Source: Tipula vernalis | Taxonomy: Eukaryota > Arthropoda > Insecta > Diptera > Tipulidae | Reading direction: 5' to 3' | Assembly: GCA_958295665.1 (NCBI GenBank) | Contig: OY282558.1 | Location: forward strand, 181,142,015 to 181,206,014 | Length of the DNA stretch: 64,000 nucleotides | Position numbers and translations under genes: made by a program | Shown here: piece after piece, positions 9,281 through 20,373 of the stretch | Layout: every line of letters begins with the position of its first letter | Numbering within the stretch: position 1 is the first letter of the stretch | Notes under the pieces: generated by a model | Told to the model about the DNA's origin: nothing | The model's database searches: none | Seen by the model: only the letters and a program-made list of their open reading frames with translations

Positions 9281-11095
9281 CTATGTAAACGACATCTTGT
9301 TTTGGATTGCTAAATCAAAAATTTTATTCGTTTTTGAATTAATTTTGTCGTTTAGCATGAGTGGATCATTCCGCCGTTTGTATATTTCATATTCCTCAAT
9401 TCTGTCCATTTTGTTGCCTTTATGAAGTCTATGAAGAATGTGTAAATTTGTTTCAAAATCCGTGTATGTATGTTTCTCGGTTAATAAATGTTGTGCAAAA
9501 TTTGAATTACATTTTATGGTTTTATGGGTATTGTTGGCTTCATATATATGTTCGCTCCTGAATCGTTGTTTGAATGTACGCCCTGTTTGGCCAATATAAT
9601 ATTTTGGGCAATCATTACATTTTAATTTGTATACGCCGCTGTCAATTTCGTTTTGTTGTATCGCTCTCAATTTGTGTTGTATTTTATTTTCTGTTTTGTA
9701 CGCGATATTGTAGCCATAATTTTTTAAAATTTTGTGTAATATGTTGCTAGTGTGTTCATTATAATCTATTGTGATGTATCTTTTATTTTCTTGTTCATCA
9801 ACATGTAAAGTGGTTAAATTTTGTTGTTGCATCTTGGTTACTATTTTGGTGTTTAATCGGTGAATAATGTTTGGAATCAATCCGTTCATATCAGCAATGT
9901 TGATGATAGTTTTTAATTCTTCAAAATAATCGGTGTTGTGCATGGGAATGCTGTTGAGTCTATGTATCATATGGTTGTATGCTGATATTTTATGTTGGAA
10001 TGGATGATAAGAACTGTTGTGTATTGTGTGGTTTGTTTGTGTTGCTTTCCTGAATATTTTAAAAATATGATGTCCCTCAATATTTTGTATTGTTAGATCC
10101 AAAAAAGTGATGGTTTTATTTGTTTCGGTTTCCAATGTGAATTTTATGTTGGGGTGTATATTGTTTATGTAAATGTGTAAATTGTCTATTTGCCTTTGTG
10201 TGCCTTTGGATGCCAATATATCAGGTTGTTTTTGTATTTGTTGCGGTTGTTGTTTATATACATATGTTTCCTCAAAAAAGTTTAGATAAATATCGGCTAG
10301 TGTACCAGATAGGGGGCTTCCCATTGGTAGACCTTCATTTTGTCTATAAAATGTTTGGTTATGTTGAAAATAGTTTTGCCTGGTTATTTCATTTAGTAAA
10401 ACAATGGCTTCATTGACTTTTCTCACGTCAACTCCATTTTTCATTAGTAGATTATTAATGATTCCTATTGTTTCAGTAACTGGTATGTTTGTGTACATAT
10501 TCGAAACGTCAAATGATGCCAGTTTTGCGCTACTGGGGATTGCGATTGATTTTATTTTGTGTACTAGTTCAATATTATTTTTTACCGACCAATTATTTTT
10601 TAGAACTATGTTATCCTTCAACCATTTGTTCAATACTTTCGCAATTTTGTATGTGGGTGATGTTGTGAAGTTAACTAAGGGACGAATTGGAATTTCCGGT
10701 TTATGGAGTTTTGGTAATCCGTTTAAAGTTGGTGCTGTTGGTTTTATCATTTTGCTATTATATATCTGGTGCTTGTTTAACATGTTTTTCGATTGACTGA
10801 TTACTTTATTTATGGTTTTATGATAAAATTTAGTTGGATCATTTCTGATGTTTAGAATGTTGTTGCAGGTGATGTATTCTTCTATTTTATTGTTGTAATC
10901 TGTTTCATGGATTAAAACGGTAGTGTTCCCTTTGTCTGCTTTTGTGACTATGACGTTGTTATCTAAAATTTTCTTTCTTAACTTTGAGATTGTGTTTTTG
11001 ACTCTAGTGTCCTTATTGTTTTTTGTTTTTATACTTTTTTTGCATATTTCGTTGATGAATATTGTCCTAATTTCGTCTTGGTGGTTAAAATCGGT
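9281..11095 (-). CDS. PLE reverse transcriptase + GIY-YIG endonuclease (RT active-site motif lost)
   Basis: From the upstream motif VTKADKGNTTVLI, which is in the same open frame as the first internal Met at 10783, the protein shows the PLE RT pattern: LNGLPKLHKPEIPIRPLV, ASFDVSNMYTNIPV with the first catalytic Asp, NEGLPMGSPLSGTLADIYL, IHPNIKFTLE, KTITFLDLTI. The GIY-YIG nuclease follows near the end (YYIGQTGRTFKQRF, then NFAQHLLTEKH and EEYEIYK). The tyrosine-valine-Asp-Asp active site expected between LADIYLNFFEE and KGTQRQIDNLH is absent. The reading runs through KQPDILASKG instead, consistent with a small in-frame deletion, so the RT should be dead although the frame is open. Confidence 0.9.
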   Translation of the reverse strand, partial: TDFNHQDEIRTIFINEICKKSIKTKNNKDTRVKNTISKLRKKILDNNVIVTKADKGNTTVLIHETDYNNKIEEYITCNNILNIRNDPTKFYHKTINKVISQSKNMLNKHQIYNSKMIKPTAPTLNGLPKLHKPEIPIRPLVNFTTSPTYKIAKVLNKWLKDNIVLKNNWSVKNNIELVHKIKSIAIPSSAKLASFDVSNMYTNIPVTETIGIINNLLMKNGVDVRKVNEAIVLLNEITRQNYFQHNQTFYRQNEGLPMGSPLSGTLADIYLNFFEETYVYKQQPQQIQKQPDILASKGTQRQIDNLHIYINNIHPNIKFTLETETNKTITFLDLTIQNIEGHHIFKIFRKATQTNHTIHNSSYHPFQHKISAYNHMIHRLNSIPMHNTDYFEELKTIINIADMNGLIPNIIHRLNTKIVTKMQQQNLTTLHVDEQENKRYITIDYNEHTSNILHKILKNYGYNIAYKTENKIQHKLRAIQQNEIDSGVYKLKCNDCPKYYIGQTGRTFKQRFRSEHIYEANNTHKTIKCNSNFAQHLLTEKHTYTDFETNLHILHRLHKGNKMDRIEEYEIYKRRNDPLMLNDKINSKTNKIFDLAIQNKMSFT

Positions 11096-11460
11096 TTTTT
11101 GAATGGCGTTTCAATATTTAATAAATGGTTTTGGGTTTTCTTGTTGTTGTCCTCTGGCTTAATGTTGTGTTTTAATCCTTTTTCTAATAGTTTTTGTTCA
11201 TCTACATCAAGATTTAATGTGGTCATGTTGTGTATTCGTTTGAAGAAGGTATGCATGTTCGGGTTAGATGATGGTTCTTGTGTAGAAGTTATTGCAATGG
11301 TCGCTGATTTAAGTTTTTTAAGCTTGTTTTTAATGCAATTCCTTTTCTTCTTCAATGTCTTCTCAACATTCCTTTCTACTTGTTGGATGATGTTTTGATA
11401 TTCTAGTTGGTGAAATGTTTTGCTAAGCAGTAGTTGCGCGTTGTAAGTCTTCAGCGTTAG
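11029..11460 (-). pseudogene. PLE-1 central segment
   Basis: This frame contains LNLDVDEQKLLEKGLKHNI, a conserved PLE motif upstream of the RT, preceded by the coiled stretch QLEYQNIIQQVERNVEKTLKKKRN. It ends in the wrong frame at 11029. The correct continuation HQDEIRTIFINEICKKS is one frame away, so a frameshift lies near 11095. Confidence 0.75.
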
Positions 11461-11651
11461 CGTGTTGAATTTGTATAAAGTTCTTTGATGCTTTTTGATA
11501 ACCAGAAATTTTCACATTTTCTTTTTGCCGATATTGCTGCTGTTGATCTGCTTTTTATAATGACGTGTATGTATTTAGGAATGATTTTTAACCGTTTGCA
11601 TGTACGGTTAAAATACAAATTTATTTTGTTACGACATAATTTGTGTACCAA
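11457..11651 (-). pseudogene. PLE-1 N-terminal segment
   Basis: The 64 residues include CRNKINLYFNRTCKRLKIIPKYIHV and KSRSTAAISAKRKCENFW, the basic N-terminal region typical of PLE proteins. A frameshift at about 11470 separates this from the central segment (FNTLTLKTYNAQLLLSKTF in the next frame). Confidence 0.7.
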
Positions 11652-11756
11652 ATTTGAATAGAATTTCGAAAAAAAAAAATTTATTAAAAATGGAATTTTT
11701 CCGTCTTTATAATAATTATGATTTTTGTTTCGAATCCTTAGTATGAACTCGTTTAA

Positions 11757-12150
11757 AAAATCTTAACCGGTGAAATTCAACATATTCGACAAAAATTGAG
11801 TTCTAAAATGGTTTTCAGATAAAATTCTAGAATATGGTCAATTAGGATGGAACTTGGATTGTTATGAAATTCGGCAAGTGTGAAGGAAATGGAATCTTAA
11901 AATTATTTGTAGGTGAAGTTCTGGAATAAGTTAAATTAATCAATAGAATTTTCCTTTATTTAACGGATTTTCCTTTAAACCTTCACCTAACAAAATTATC
12001 CTCCAATTAGTAGATTTATCTTTAATTTACTTACATTTTCCTTCACCTATTGGAATTTTTCTTCAGTTATCAATATTTTCTTTCTCTTAACAGAATTTTC
12101 CTTCACTTAAAATAATTAAATTTATTCTTCTAATGGAAATAAATTTGTTT
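11757..12150 (+). repeat. Block B' (second copy of block B)
   Basis: This segment repeats block B in the same orientation (AACCGGTGAAATTC..., TTCTAAAATGG, TGGAATATGGTCAATTAGG..., ending with a run of TTTTCCTTCACCTATTGG-type lines). The second half has many short TTTCCTT repeats. It is diverged from 5831-6208 but clearly the same family. Confidence 0.7.
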
Positions 12151-12485
12151 GTAAATCTAATTTTAATTAAATCTATATTTTATTAAATAAAATTATTTGC
12201 TATAGATGGAAAAAATTTCTGCAAACATCAATAGTTAGGAAGGTAATTAGCTAATTCGCTTATTAATTCGCCGATTTTTTATTTCATTTTTGTAATGATT
12301 GTTTCTTCTGGGAAATCCAGATTTTAATTTTAATTTTTGTTGTTTTTTTTACCGAACTACAGTATAGCAGATGTTTTATTGCACTTATATTTTCAGTTAG
12401 TAACCGCTTTCCAGTTTTGTGGTTATTTAAAGAAAAATAACTGTCGAAATAGCAGAAATACCCACTGAAAGTAAAATTTATGGAA

Positions 12486-12750
12486 TTGGGCCGAAAATAA
12501 AGCCGAATGTGTTTAAAAGGAAAATTTAATGAAAATTCGGCCTTTCGACCCAATCAGCATTTCCATACGTTCGGCCATTCGAACTATTCGGCCTTTCGAC
12601 CCATTCGGCCTTTAGACATTCGGCCTTTCAACACTTTCGGCCTTTCGACCCAACCGGAAATTAGAAATTCGGTGCTTCAACACATCCGGCCATATGACAT
12701 TCGGCCTTTCGACATTCGGTCTTCCAACATTCGGCCTTTCAACATCGAAC
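12486..12750 (+). repeat. 17-bp minisatellite C (ATTCGGCCTTTCGACAC), copy 1
   Basis: Imperfect tandem units of about 17 bp built around CATTCGGCCTTTCGACA run from 12535 to 12750. A stub of the opposite orientation (GGGCCGAAAATAAAGCCGAATG, split here as GGGCCGAAAATAAAGCC then GAATG) sits at 12488-12510, so the central spacer seen in the second copy (54337-54957) has been lost. The array is entered by AAAATTTAATGAAAA and closed by TCGAACGGAA, as in copy 2. Open reading frames across it are artefacts of the repeat. Confidence 0.85.
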
Positions 12751-13082
12751 GGAATTTTTTTATTACCTGAGTATTATTTTAGAAATAAAAACAATCTAAT
12801 CAAAACGGTTGGGCTTTCCCATCTTCGTTGTAATGAATTAATGAGGCAAATATAAACGAAAATTGTCGTAAAGGTTATAAAATTATAAAAAGAATGAAGT
12901 TTGATTCTGAACTCAATCCAATTTTGAATGAAAGGTGTAAAATTATTAAATAGAGAAATTTGAAGCCATAATAATTTAGTGAACGTAAAAAAGAATAGAA
13001 ATGAAATAAAATTCATAATAAAATTTCAAAAAATCACATTTATTTTTTGTAAGTTTACAATTTTAAGTTAACAAACTTATTT
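12751..13082. other. Spacer between minisatellite C and satellite A'
   Basis: AT-rich, no protein similarity, no clear inverted ends. It probably belongs to the same composite repeat element as its flanks. Confidence 0.4.
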
Positions 13083-13390
13083 CAGAATCCCTTGTCCAAT
13101 ATATTTGTCTAAATTCATCTTAATCGGTTAAATAATGGCCAAGTTTTAAAATATACCATTTTGAAGTATACCGTCCGTAGCGTATAATATGCCGTTTTGA
13201 AATATGACACAGTGTACCATATGCCATTTTGAATATGCCATAGTGTAACATGTGCCGTTTTGAAATATGCCATCTTGAAAAATCTCGATCTGTACCATTT
13301 GACGTTGTGTACCATATGCCATTTCGAAATATGCCATTTTGAAATAGGCCGTTTTGTCATATTCCGTAATTAAATATGACATATCGAACG
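13083..13390 (-). repeat. Satellite-like array A' (inverted copy of array A)
   Basis: Reverse-complement copy of 5621-5880: units such as TTTTGAAATATGCCAT and GTGTACCATATGCC. Homology includes the non-repetitive flank (about 13083-13137). Two overlapping open frames across the array, both made of repeating SKWHM/FQDGIFQNG-like phrases, have no coding meaning. Confidence 0.82.
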
Positions 13391-15127
13391 GGACCGTTAT
13401 AAAACTGATATTAACTGAGCCACGGAATAAGTTTTTAGACTTTTAGGAAAGGGTCTCCTGAAATCTCTCCACAGTTCAACGATTTTTTTCTCAGAAGTTC
13501 GCTTCGATTATTTAGGTAAAGTTTCATTAAGCGCTCAAAAACATGCTCCACAAAAATTGAATTTGTATAATAAATTTGAGGTACTCATAAACTGTAAAGA
13601 TTTCTGCGAAAAATGGTCTATATTTTTCGAGGATGAAGAAACGACGAGAAATATGACTACATTAGATCAATTTTACCAAGAAAATTTGAGTTTTAATTGA
13701 AACCAAACCAAATAATTTGGTTTGTTTCGTTCGTATGAAAATTGCTTGCTAAACACGAAAAATTTAGTAGACCCATTTTGCTAAATCGCAACAATGTGGG
13801 CTTTGACAACAAATAATTTAGTCGCACACATATTTTAATCCATTGGTCGTAACAAAATAATAATGAGTTTAAAGGTTATTCTATACAAAATATGTATACC
13901 TAAATCCTACACGACGATGTTAAAAATTGTAAATAAATTAAATTTTTCTTTCGTTTTGGGCGTTAGCTATAAATTACAAAATGTAAATTAACCTTCGACT
14001 TCATTTCTTAAAAAAATTAAAATAAAATTTTTTTCATTCAAACTATGAGATTTTAAATCTGTGTTATAGCCTGGGAATAACCCAAATTTGTATATACTCG
14101 GCTAATATTGTTTTACAGTTTTTTATTGTAAAACAGACATTAACTTAATTAACATGGGTACAGAATGTATACATTGTGTTCAAATTTATTTATAGCAATA
14201 ATTTTAATTATAATTTTCAATTCAATTTTTTGTTTGTTTTGGTGATAGTGTTAAGCTGATATAGTGTCATTAAAACAATTGGAGAAAGTACCGGTAAAGT
14301 TTTTTTGATAATGCATTCGACTCAACGGAAATATAAAATCATCGCACAACAGATTTTACTATATGCAGGTCGGCTAAGCTTACCTTTCGGTTGATTTCGC
14401 TTCGGATATATCTATCAATATTTAAATGCGAATCACTCGACGGAATTATGAGTTTGATGAAAAATTCACTTAATACAATAGTGTCCGCAATCCGCAAAGA
14501 AGCCTGATAGCTGAAAAAATATCAAATTTGAAATTTTTTACGGTTGAAGAATTACATGAAATTTGGAAGCTTTTTCACATTTGAAAACAAAAATGATTAA
14601 TTAGATATCTAACTATGCGAAAGGAATAGGTAGAATATCAAAGCGGTGACGAATTTATTCGTATTGGATTTGAATTTTCACAAGTCAATAAAATTTAGAA
14701 CGCAATCGTCTACTGGAAAAAATTTGAAAGATTTTTTGTAAAGAAATAAATTGTAGTTTGAGTTGGGGTGGGATGGGTCGTACATTTACAAAGTTACAGA
14801 CCAAATAAAAAATGATTGCTTTTGCATGTTTCGTTTATGCTAAATCTTTAGTAAGATGTTCTTCCATTATTACTTTGAAGTGGACAGCTTTGAGTGCCAA
14901 TTATTTTTTTTTGCTTTAAATTAAATATTCTTTTGGTTTTGCTCTCCAAATGTTTTTCAGAAATGAGGAAAACGGTTATTTTACCACTTAAAAAATGATT
15001 TCCCGCACTTAAACATTTTTATTTGCTTAAGTTTTTTTTTATTTATTTTTAAAATTTAAGTTATAACAACAATTTTTATTTATTTTATTATTTTTGTTTG
15101 AATTTTTTTTTTTTTTTTTTTTTTCAG
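13391..15127 (+). other. Intron of the KIND gene, no other feature
   Basis: No coding similarity, tandem repeat or clear inverted repeat was recognised. The stretch ends in a polypyrimidine tract (about 15104-15124) and CAG, the acceptor for exon A. Confidence 0.55.
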
Positions 15128-15363
15128 ATTCACATTCGTTTACACGTATTTTGCCTTTGATAAATCCAAGTAACTTACAAATTACATCTAGAGGACGAAT
15201 AGCATTAAATTTAATGCCCGCAGAGCATGAACGACACGAATCAAATAGTCTGTTACAGCACATTAACGGTAGTCCGTTTAAAGATATAATGGACTATTTA
15301 TCACCAGAATACATTAAAAATATTGATCAGAGTAAAATTTATTCTATTCCGGATGTTGAAAAA
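15128..15363 (+). CDS. KIND-domain host gene, exon A
   Basis: A 236-nt exon bounded by a strong acceptor (T-tract then TTTTCAG) and donor (GAAAAA|GTGAGT). It encodes about 78 residues, entering in phase 1 and leaving in phase 0. The peptide includes FTRILPLINPSNLQITSRGR, LSPEYIKN and SIPDVEK. Joined to exon B the junction reads DVEK-MWIYSLGVTL, which matches the C-lobe pattern of KIND domains (APEF/SPEY, then SDVEKMYIYSLGMTLY in PTPN13-type proteins). KIND is a kinase-like non-catalytic fold used for protein-protein contacts. The gene is probably a PTPN13- or FRMPD2-like scaffold; FERM, PDZ or phosphatase exons are not in the window, so the exact identity is open. Confidence 0.75.
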
Positions 15364-15796
15364 GTGAGTCTCTTCAATTAAACCTTTTGTGTCAACATGA
15401 CACTTGATTGAAGTTTTTTTTTTTTAATAAAGTAAAATGACATTTTAATTATGATATCGTATCTAATGTATGTGAAGTTGACCCCAAAATATAACCCAAA
15501 CAAAAATCGTGTGGCAACACTAAACACAATTTATATTTTCATGATATGCAAGTGTCAGCCAAAAAAAGTATGTATGTATAGTATATATGTGGTGTTCATA
15601 CATATTACCATGAGGGCCCCATATAACTCCGATTTCCCCAAAAAAATTTTACCATAATTGCTCTTGATAATCGAGAGGCAGTACTCGAATTATTTTGAAG
15701 CCGAAAAAAATTGAATTGCAAGTTCCGCTGAATTCTAACCTTTTCATTATATTGGCATTCCTACTCGTAAGCATTTTAAATGTTGTATTATATCTA

Positions 15797-16068
15797 CATA
15801 TCGTTGATGTCAATTCACAATTACGTATCTAAAAATATTGAAAAAAAATGTACGTATCTAAAAACGTTTAAAATTGGTCGTACGTGACCAATGTCGATCA
15901 AATTCACCAATAGTAATAACCTGTTACGATCAATATAATTTTACTGTTGATCAGTTTCATCGACATTGGTCAAGCCTCAAGCACGACCAATTTTAAACGT
16001 TGTTAGATACGTAAATTTTTTTCTCAATATTTTTAGATACGTAATTGAGAATTGACATCAACGATATG
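15797..16068. mobile_element. Palindromic MITE (272 bp) with TA target duplication
   Basis: The two halves are near-complete inverted repeats of each other, about 110 bp per arm (outer end CATATCGTTGATGTCAATTC). TA flanks both ends (15795-15796 and 16069-16070). There is no coding capacity. The design fits a Tc1/mariner-type foldback MITE. Confidence 0.85.
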
Positions 16069-16171
16069 TATATATGTACGTTGATAAGCTTTTTGCATAA
16101 AATAATAATTTGCAAATATTTTCTATCATGATACATATTTTATTTCAAAGAGAAAGTTTGTCTGTATTAAT

Positions 16172-16570
16172 TAAATCAATAAGATTGTTTCGGCTTTTTA
16201 TAGACAAAATATATTAAAAATAATGGCATTCACAACAATTTCGACTTGTTAATCAGAAAAAATGAAGAGGCCAATCATTTATAAATATACCTACCAGAAA
16301 AAGTAGAAATATCAAAATCCCACCCGTACTTTAACCCGTGGTCAATACAAAGTGTATCGACTCCAAAAGTGAAAACTTTCCTTGAGCTTTCTCTGTGGTA
16401 GTTTGGTTTCGTACTGATAAGTTCGTACAAACAAAAAGTTCGGTCTAATCATCAGGTAGCTACGACCAAACTACAAAAATAAAATTCTAACTTCATACAT
16501 TTTTAATATATTTTGTTTATATTTTTAATATATTTTGTCTATAAAAAGCCGAAACAATCTTATTGATTTA
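16172..16570. mobile_element. Foldback element with a perfect 51-bp inverted repeat
   Basis: Positions 16172-16222 and 16520-16570 are perfect inverted repeats (outer end TAAATCAATAAGATTGTTTC). The interior (about 297 bp) has a second small inverted pair, GTAGTTTGGT near 16398 and ACCAAACTAC near 16467. TTTTTAATATATTTTGT occurs twice next to the right arm. No coding sequence or clear target duplication was seen. Confidence 0.75.
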
Positions 16571-17459
16571 ATATTTTATTTCATGTTAATTAATTTAGTA
16601 TTACCATCGTTTAAAATTATAATTTTTTGGGATAGAATTTTGGGCCAACTTCACAGACGTTCCAATCTACGAGTATATTATCATAATTTATCAAATTTAT
16701 CTAGTTTGTATATGTTGATAAGAAGCCGTTTTGTACTCATGTTGATACAAAGGTTAAAGGTGTTAATTTACGAAAATATTAAATTTTATAGATTTATGTT
16801 GCCCCTCGTTCCGCATTAATTATTTAGATATCAGTGAATTTTCCGCCTTAACAATCAATGGGAATTTTCTTGAACTTTATTGGACATTTTAATTAAATCA
16901 TCTAAATTCTGCGTACACAATTGGCTCATTACATAAGTATTGTAACGGATTGGGCTTAGATAATATTAATTCCTTAAATCTTGCTATCTATAAATTATAA
17001 TTTATTAACGCTGCCCCTTCTCATCATAAAAACAGAATTGTATTTAATGTAAATTTTAATTGAGTGAATGTGAAAGAGCATAACGGCTAAAAATGACTAA
17101 TAGAAAGAATCCTTACAGAATTTGAGGGAATTATTTTCTTAAAGTATATTTGACATGTCGGTCATCGAATCCGTAACAAGTAGCAAATAAAGGGATGTTT
17201 AGAGATGTTTACTACAGTATACAGCATGTAGTTCCGCTAGAAAGACGGTAGCATTGGAGTCCAAGGACTTCGAGAGAGTTGTCCCACTTCCGTATATTCC
17301 TACTCCTGCCCCGTATTCCGTTTGATTTTACTCTTACGAGTTGCTGGGAATTGCAAATCGTCTGTAGGTCACCCTGCTTTACTACAGGAAGGCTAAATAA
17401 AACTGGAGGGTGCCTGGTATCCAGAGTCCGCATATTTTAGGATGATTAACATATCAGCC

Positions 17460-18920
17460 ATTCATCCCTCAGCATATACTGTTTCACATTAGAATAGGGT
17501 TTTTGTCAAGGTTTTCTCCTTTAGCGCCGTACTTTAGCCTGTACCAAATGGCCAAAAATGTGCCAAATGGCCTTAGTTACCAGTGGTTGCCACGAAGAGG
17601 CAGCACGTACACTTGCGAATTGTGAACAGGTTACCCCTTACACAATTGTACCCATCACCGAGTTATGGCTTATCAATATTAGATGGACCGAGGACCTGTT
17701 CGTCACACAACCAGATCAAATAGATTCAATAGTTCAACACTACTTAAAAAAAATGTTACATCCTAACTATGTAATTTTATTCGTATTAATCTAAATTTAT
17801 TTAATGCCCTGAGAACAATTTCGAGCCCATCTATAGCACAAAATAGGTATAGGTAGCTTCGCTAAAAATCGTTTTTTTTTCTGAAGATATATCTAATTTA
17901 GATAAAAAACTGTACTTGCCTTTATATGCACATTCAGGATATCTATGTAATTTATTTTTATCTATGGTTCTAGTTACACCGAATCATTGTTCGCCGTTTA
18001 AAAAATGTAGCAAATAGAAAATCAAAAGCTGCCAAAGCCTGTAAGCGTTCTGCGGACGTAAATGCTAAATCTGAATTCCGTGAATTATGAAGCGAGTTTA
18101 TGTATATTCCTGAATGATTTCTTCTATAAAATGTACGGTTTCTACATTCATCGTTTCTAAGAAACATTGGTTTCATACCAAGCAGTTTCTGGTTCTCAGA
18201 AATTACTTGGCGCCTTTACTAGCTTTTCCAAAGTAGGTTTAAGGTGACCGATATGTTTTCTAGAGTTTTAACACTGAGTCCCTAGGGTTGCTGTTACGAT
18301 TCATTTTAAGGCCTCTAAACTACTTAAAGGTTTAGAATGTTTTAATAGTAAAACTTGATATGACCCTAATAATACTTCGCCATTGATTTTGAGTAAATGG
18401 GAAGATTCTCTGATTGAATTATCACTTCATTGGTTTAGTTTGAGAAAATTCCATGAAGTTTGGAAGCATTCAGTTATTCGAAATATTTTAAAATCTGATA
18501 AAAGAAACTAGTGAGAAAAGAAATTAGTGTTTCAAAATATGGTGTTACCAATTTAATGGATTTCTCTAGTCACACATTTGACATTGTGGGACAACGCGGT
18601 CAGGTGGATGTTATATCTATACTGATTTCTCTAATGCTTTTAACGAATTGGATCACACAATTTTATTTCGGAAACTGGTTGATTCCGGTTCCGATTTTAT
18701 TTCGATCGCTTAAATTAAATCTTCCATTTGTGAACATAAGCATCTTGCATCATCTGCTTTTATTGATACTGAACGTATGCAGAACGAACTTAATATACTT
18801 TGTGATTGGTCTATGGTGAATAAATTGCCCTTGAATTGTAATAAATGTAAAGTTATGTTTTTCTCCAGGACAAGGATATCTTGTATTGAGTCTTCACGCG
18901 AGCTCTTCACTTAGACGTAT
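17460..18920 (+). pseudogene. Decayed non-LTR retrotransposon ORF2 (CR1/Jockey group)
   Basis: Plus-strand frames give non-LTR motifs in order with many breaks: ITELWL, similar to the endonuclease TETWL motif (17660-17680); a basic linker RKSKAAKACKRSADVNAKSEFREL (18010-18090); FHEVWKHSVIRNILKSDKRN, the region before the RT fingers (18450-18510); then QVDVIYTDFSNAFNELDHTILFRKL, carrying the first catalytic Asp (18600-18680); and LNILCDWSMVNKLPLNCNKCKVMFFS after the position of the active site (18790-18870). The YADD box and part of the palm appear deleted. The endonuclease assignment is the least certain part. Confidence 0.65.
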
Positions 18921-19199
18921 TTCATCATCGGAGCAAAGAGGTTATATTCGCAAACCGTATCAAAATCAGCTTCTATTACTTAATTTGCTGGCATTGGTAA
19001 AAAAGCGTTGTTAATCCCACTTTACATTCCACCAAAAATTGTTATGTAAATAGAGCACAAGAATAAGTTTATTGTTTAAGACCAGATCACAATATGTAGA
19101 TTCAAGAGATCGTACCTTAAACTTTTTAACGATCATCGCGTGTCCTCGCCATATCTATCTACTAGATAGATGTGTTTATCGTAAGTTTTCGAATCATTA

Positions 19200-20234
19200 G
19201 GCAGGCCACACACGTACAGTTTTAACTGACAGTTTTAACTGTGCAGTTATAATTGTCAGTTTTAACTGTGAACTGAGATGCACACACACGTTCAGTCTAA
19301 TCCTTCAGTTATTATCATGGATTTGAATGAGCGGAACGATTGGCTGCTCTCGGTGTGGTTTTTTTAATATTAAAAAAATTAAATAAAAAAAATCTAAAAA
19401 GTGGTGCTTGAAGTGGCTTCAACAACGAAATTTATCTTCCCATATAAATTTATTAAAAGAATTAAGTGAAGAACCACTAGATTTTCTCAATTGACTCGAC
19501 AAAAAACTGAGAACTGTGCAGTTAAACCCCCACACACGTTCAGTTCAGTTAATCGTTTCAGTTAAAAATATAAAAATTTTAAAGTTCTCAGTTAAACTGT
19601 ACAGTTAAGTTTAACTGAACTGAAATACCCACACACGTACAGTTTTAACTGAAAGTTTTAACTGTATTTATTTATTTACTAGTTGCCAACAAATTTGATT
19701 AATACACCAATACCGATCCCACTTACACAATCCACTTTGAGCTATATAGCTCATTTATAGCAGATTGTGCAATATGAGGTATATGAGTAGTTTTATAGTG
19801 TAATAAGATGTAATAGGCATGTCCTGATAGCTCAGCTAACTCTGGATTTCTGGATTTAAGGCATAATTGCAGACCTTCTACTGGCACTTCAGTGATCTAC
19901 GGCTGACGGTTACCATTTTTCGCAACTCTCACTGAATGGAGCTGTGGCTGCTGCTATTGTTTCTTGCTGAACCATCCACTGCCAATACTTAACCCATTTT
20001 GCCATACAACAAATAACACAAGGTAATATTAATATTTCCATGCCGCCACTATTGCTTGGCTTAGTTTTGGTCCACTCGGGGATTTTTATTTCCTCAAATA
20101 TGAAAATTTAAATTAAAAAAGAAAAAAATTGCAGAAAATAAAATATATAAAACCGACGACGTGAAAGTCTAAGGCAACTCCTTAGAAACTGTCTGTTAAA
20201 ACTGTCAGTTAAAACTGTACGTGTGTGGCCTGCC
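19200..20234 (+). mobile_element. Non-autonomous PIF/Harbinger element with TTA duplication
   Basis: Terminal inverted repeats begin GGCAGGCCACACACGTACAG and extend about 29 bp at both ends. TTA lies on both sides (19197-19199, 20235-20237), the 3-bp duplication of PIF/Harbinger. Within it a frame near 19395-19495 gives KKWCLKWLQQRNLSSHINLL, the N-terminal motif of a Harbinger transposase, and a minus-strand remnant at 19730-20100 may derive from the accessory ORF. Palindrome-like CAGTTTTAACTG/CAGTTAAAACTG motifs occur repeatedly at both ends and again at 19510-19670, probably transposase-binding sites. The nuclease domain is deleted. Confidence 0.88.
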
Positions 20235-20373
20235 TTAGCAAGAAAACTTTTAACAGTTGCCATGGCACCATTTAATTCAAATTATAAAAATTTTCCAAAG
20301 AAAATATCCCGAAGCAATACGCAGTCCATTAAAGAGTCGAATAATAAAAAAAGAACATTTGACCTAAACCCTA

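Larger units (their letters stand above)
9160..11690 (-). mobile_element. Penelope-like retroelement (PLE-1), full coding span, frameshifted
   Basis: The minus strand carries a Penelope-like element in order: N-terminal segment (11651-11460), central segment (11450-11029), reverse transcriptase with GIY-YIG endonuclease (about 11095-9281), then a 3' region with a hammerhead-like motif (9199-9228). Frameshifts near 11470 and 11090 break the single ORF. Neither long terminal duplication nor a target repeat was recognised, so the ends are approximate. It lies between the Jockey element and repeat block B'. Confidence 0.88.

Noticed and set aside
10404..10796. 130-codon plus-strand frame with hydrophobic segments resembling a membrane protein
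   Set aside because: Antisense shadow of the Penelope-like reverse transcriptase.
12507..12770. Open frame of repeating RPFNTFGLS/IRPFDIR-like phrases
   Set aside because: It follows the 17-bp minisatellite; period and sequence are those of the DNA repeat and both strands are open.
13115..13382. Two overlapping minus-strand frames with repeating WHISKWHM and FQDGIFQNG phrases
   Set aside because: Produced by satellite A', not a protein.
16535..16819. 94-codon plus-strand frame
   Set aside because: Begins inside a foldback arm and shows no conserved motif.
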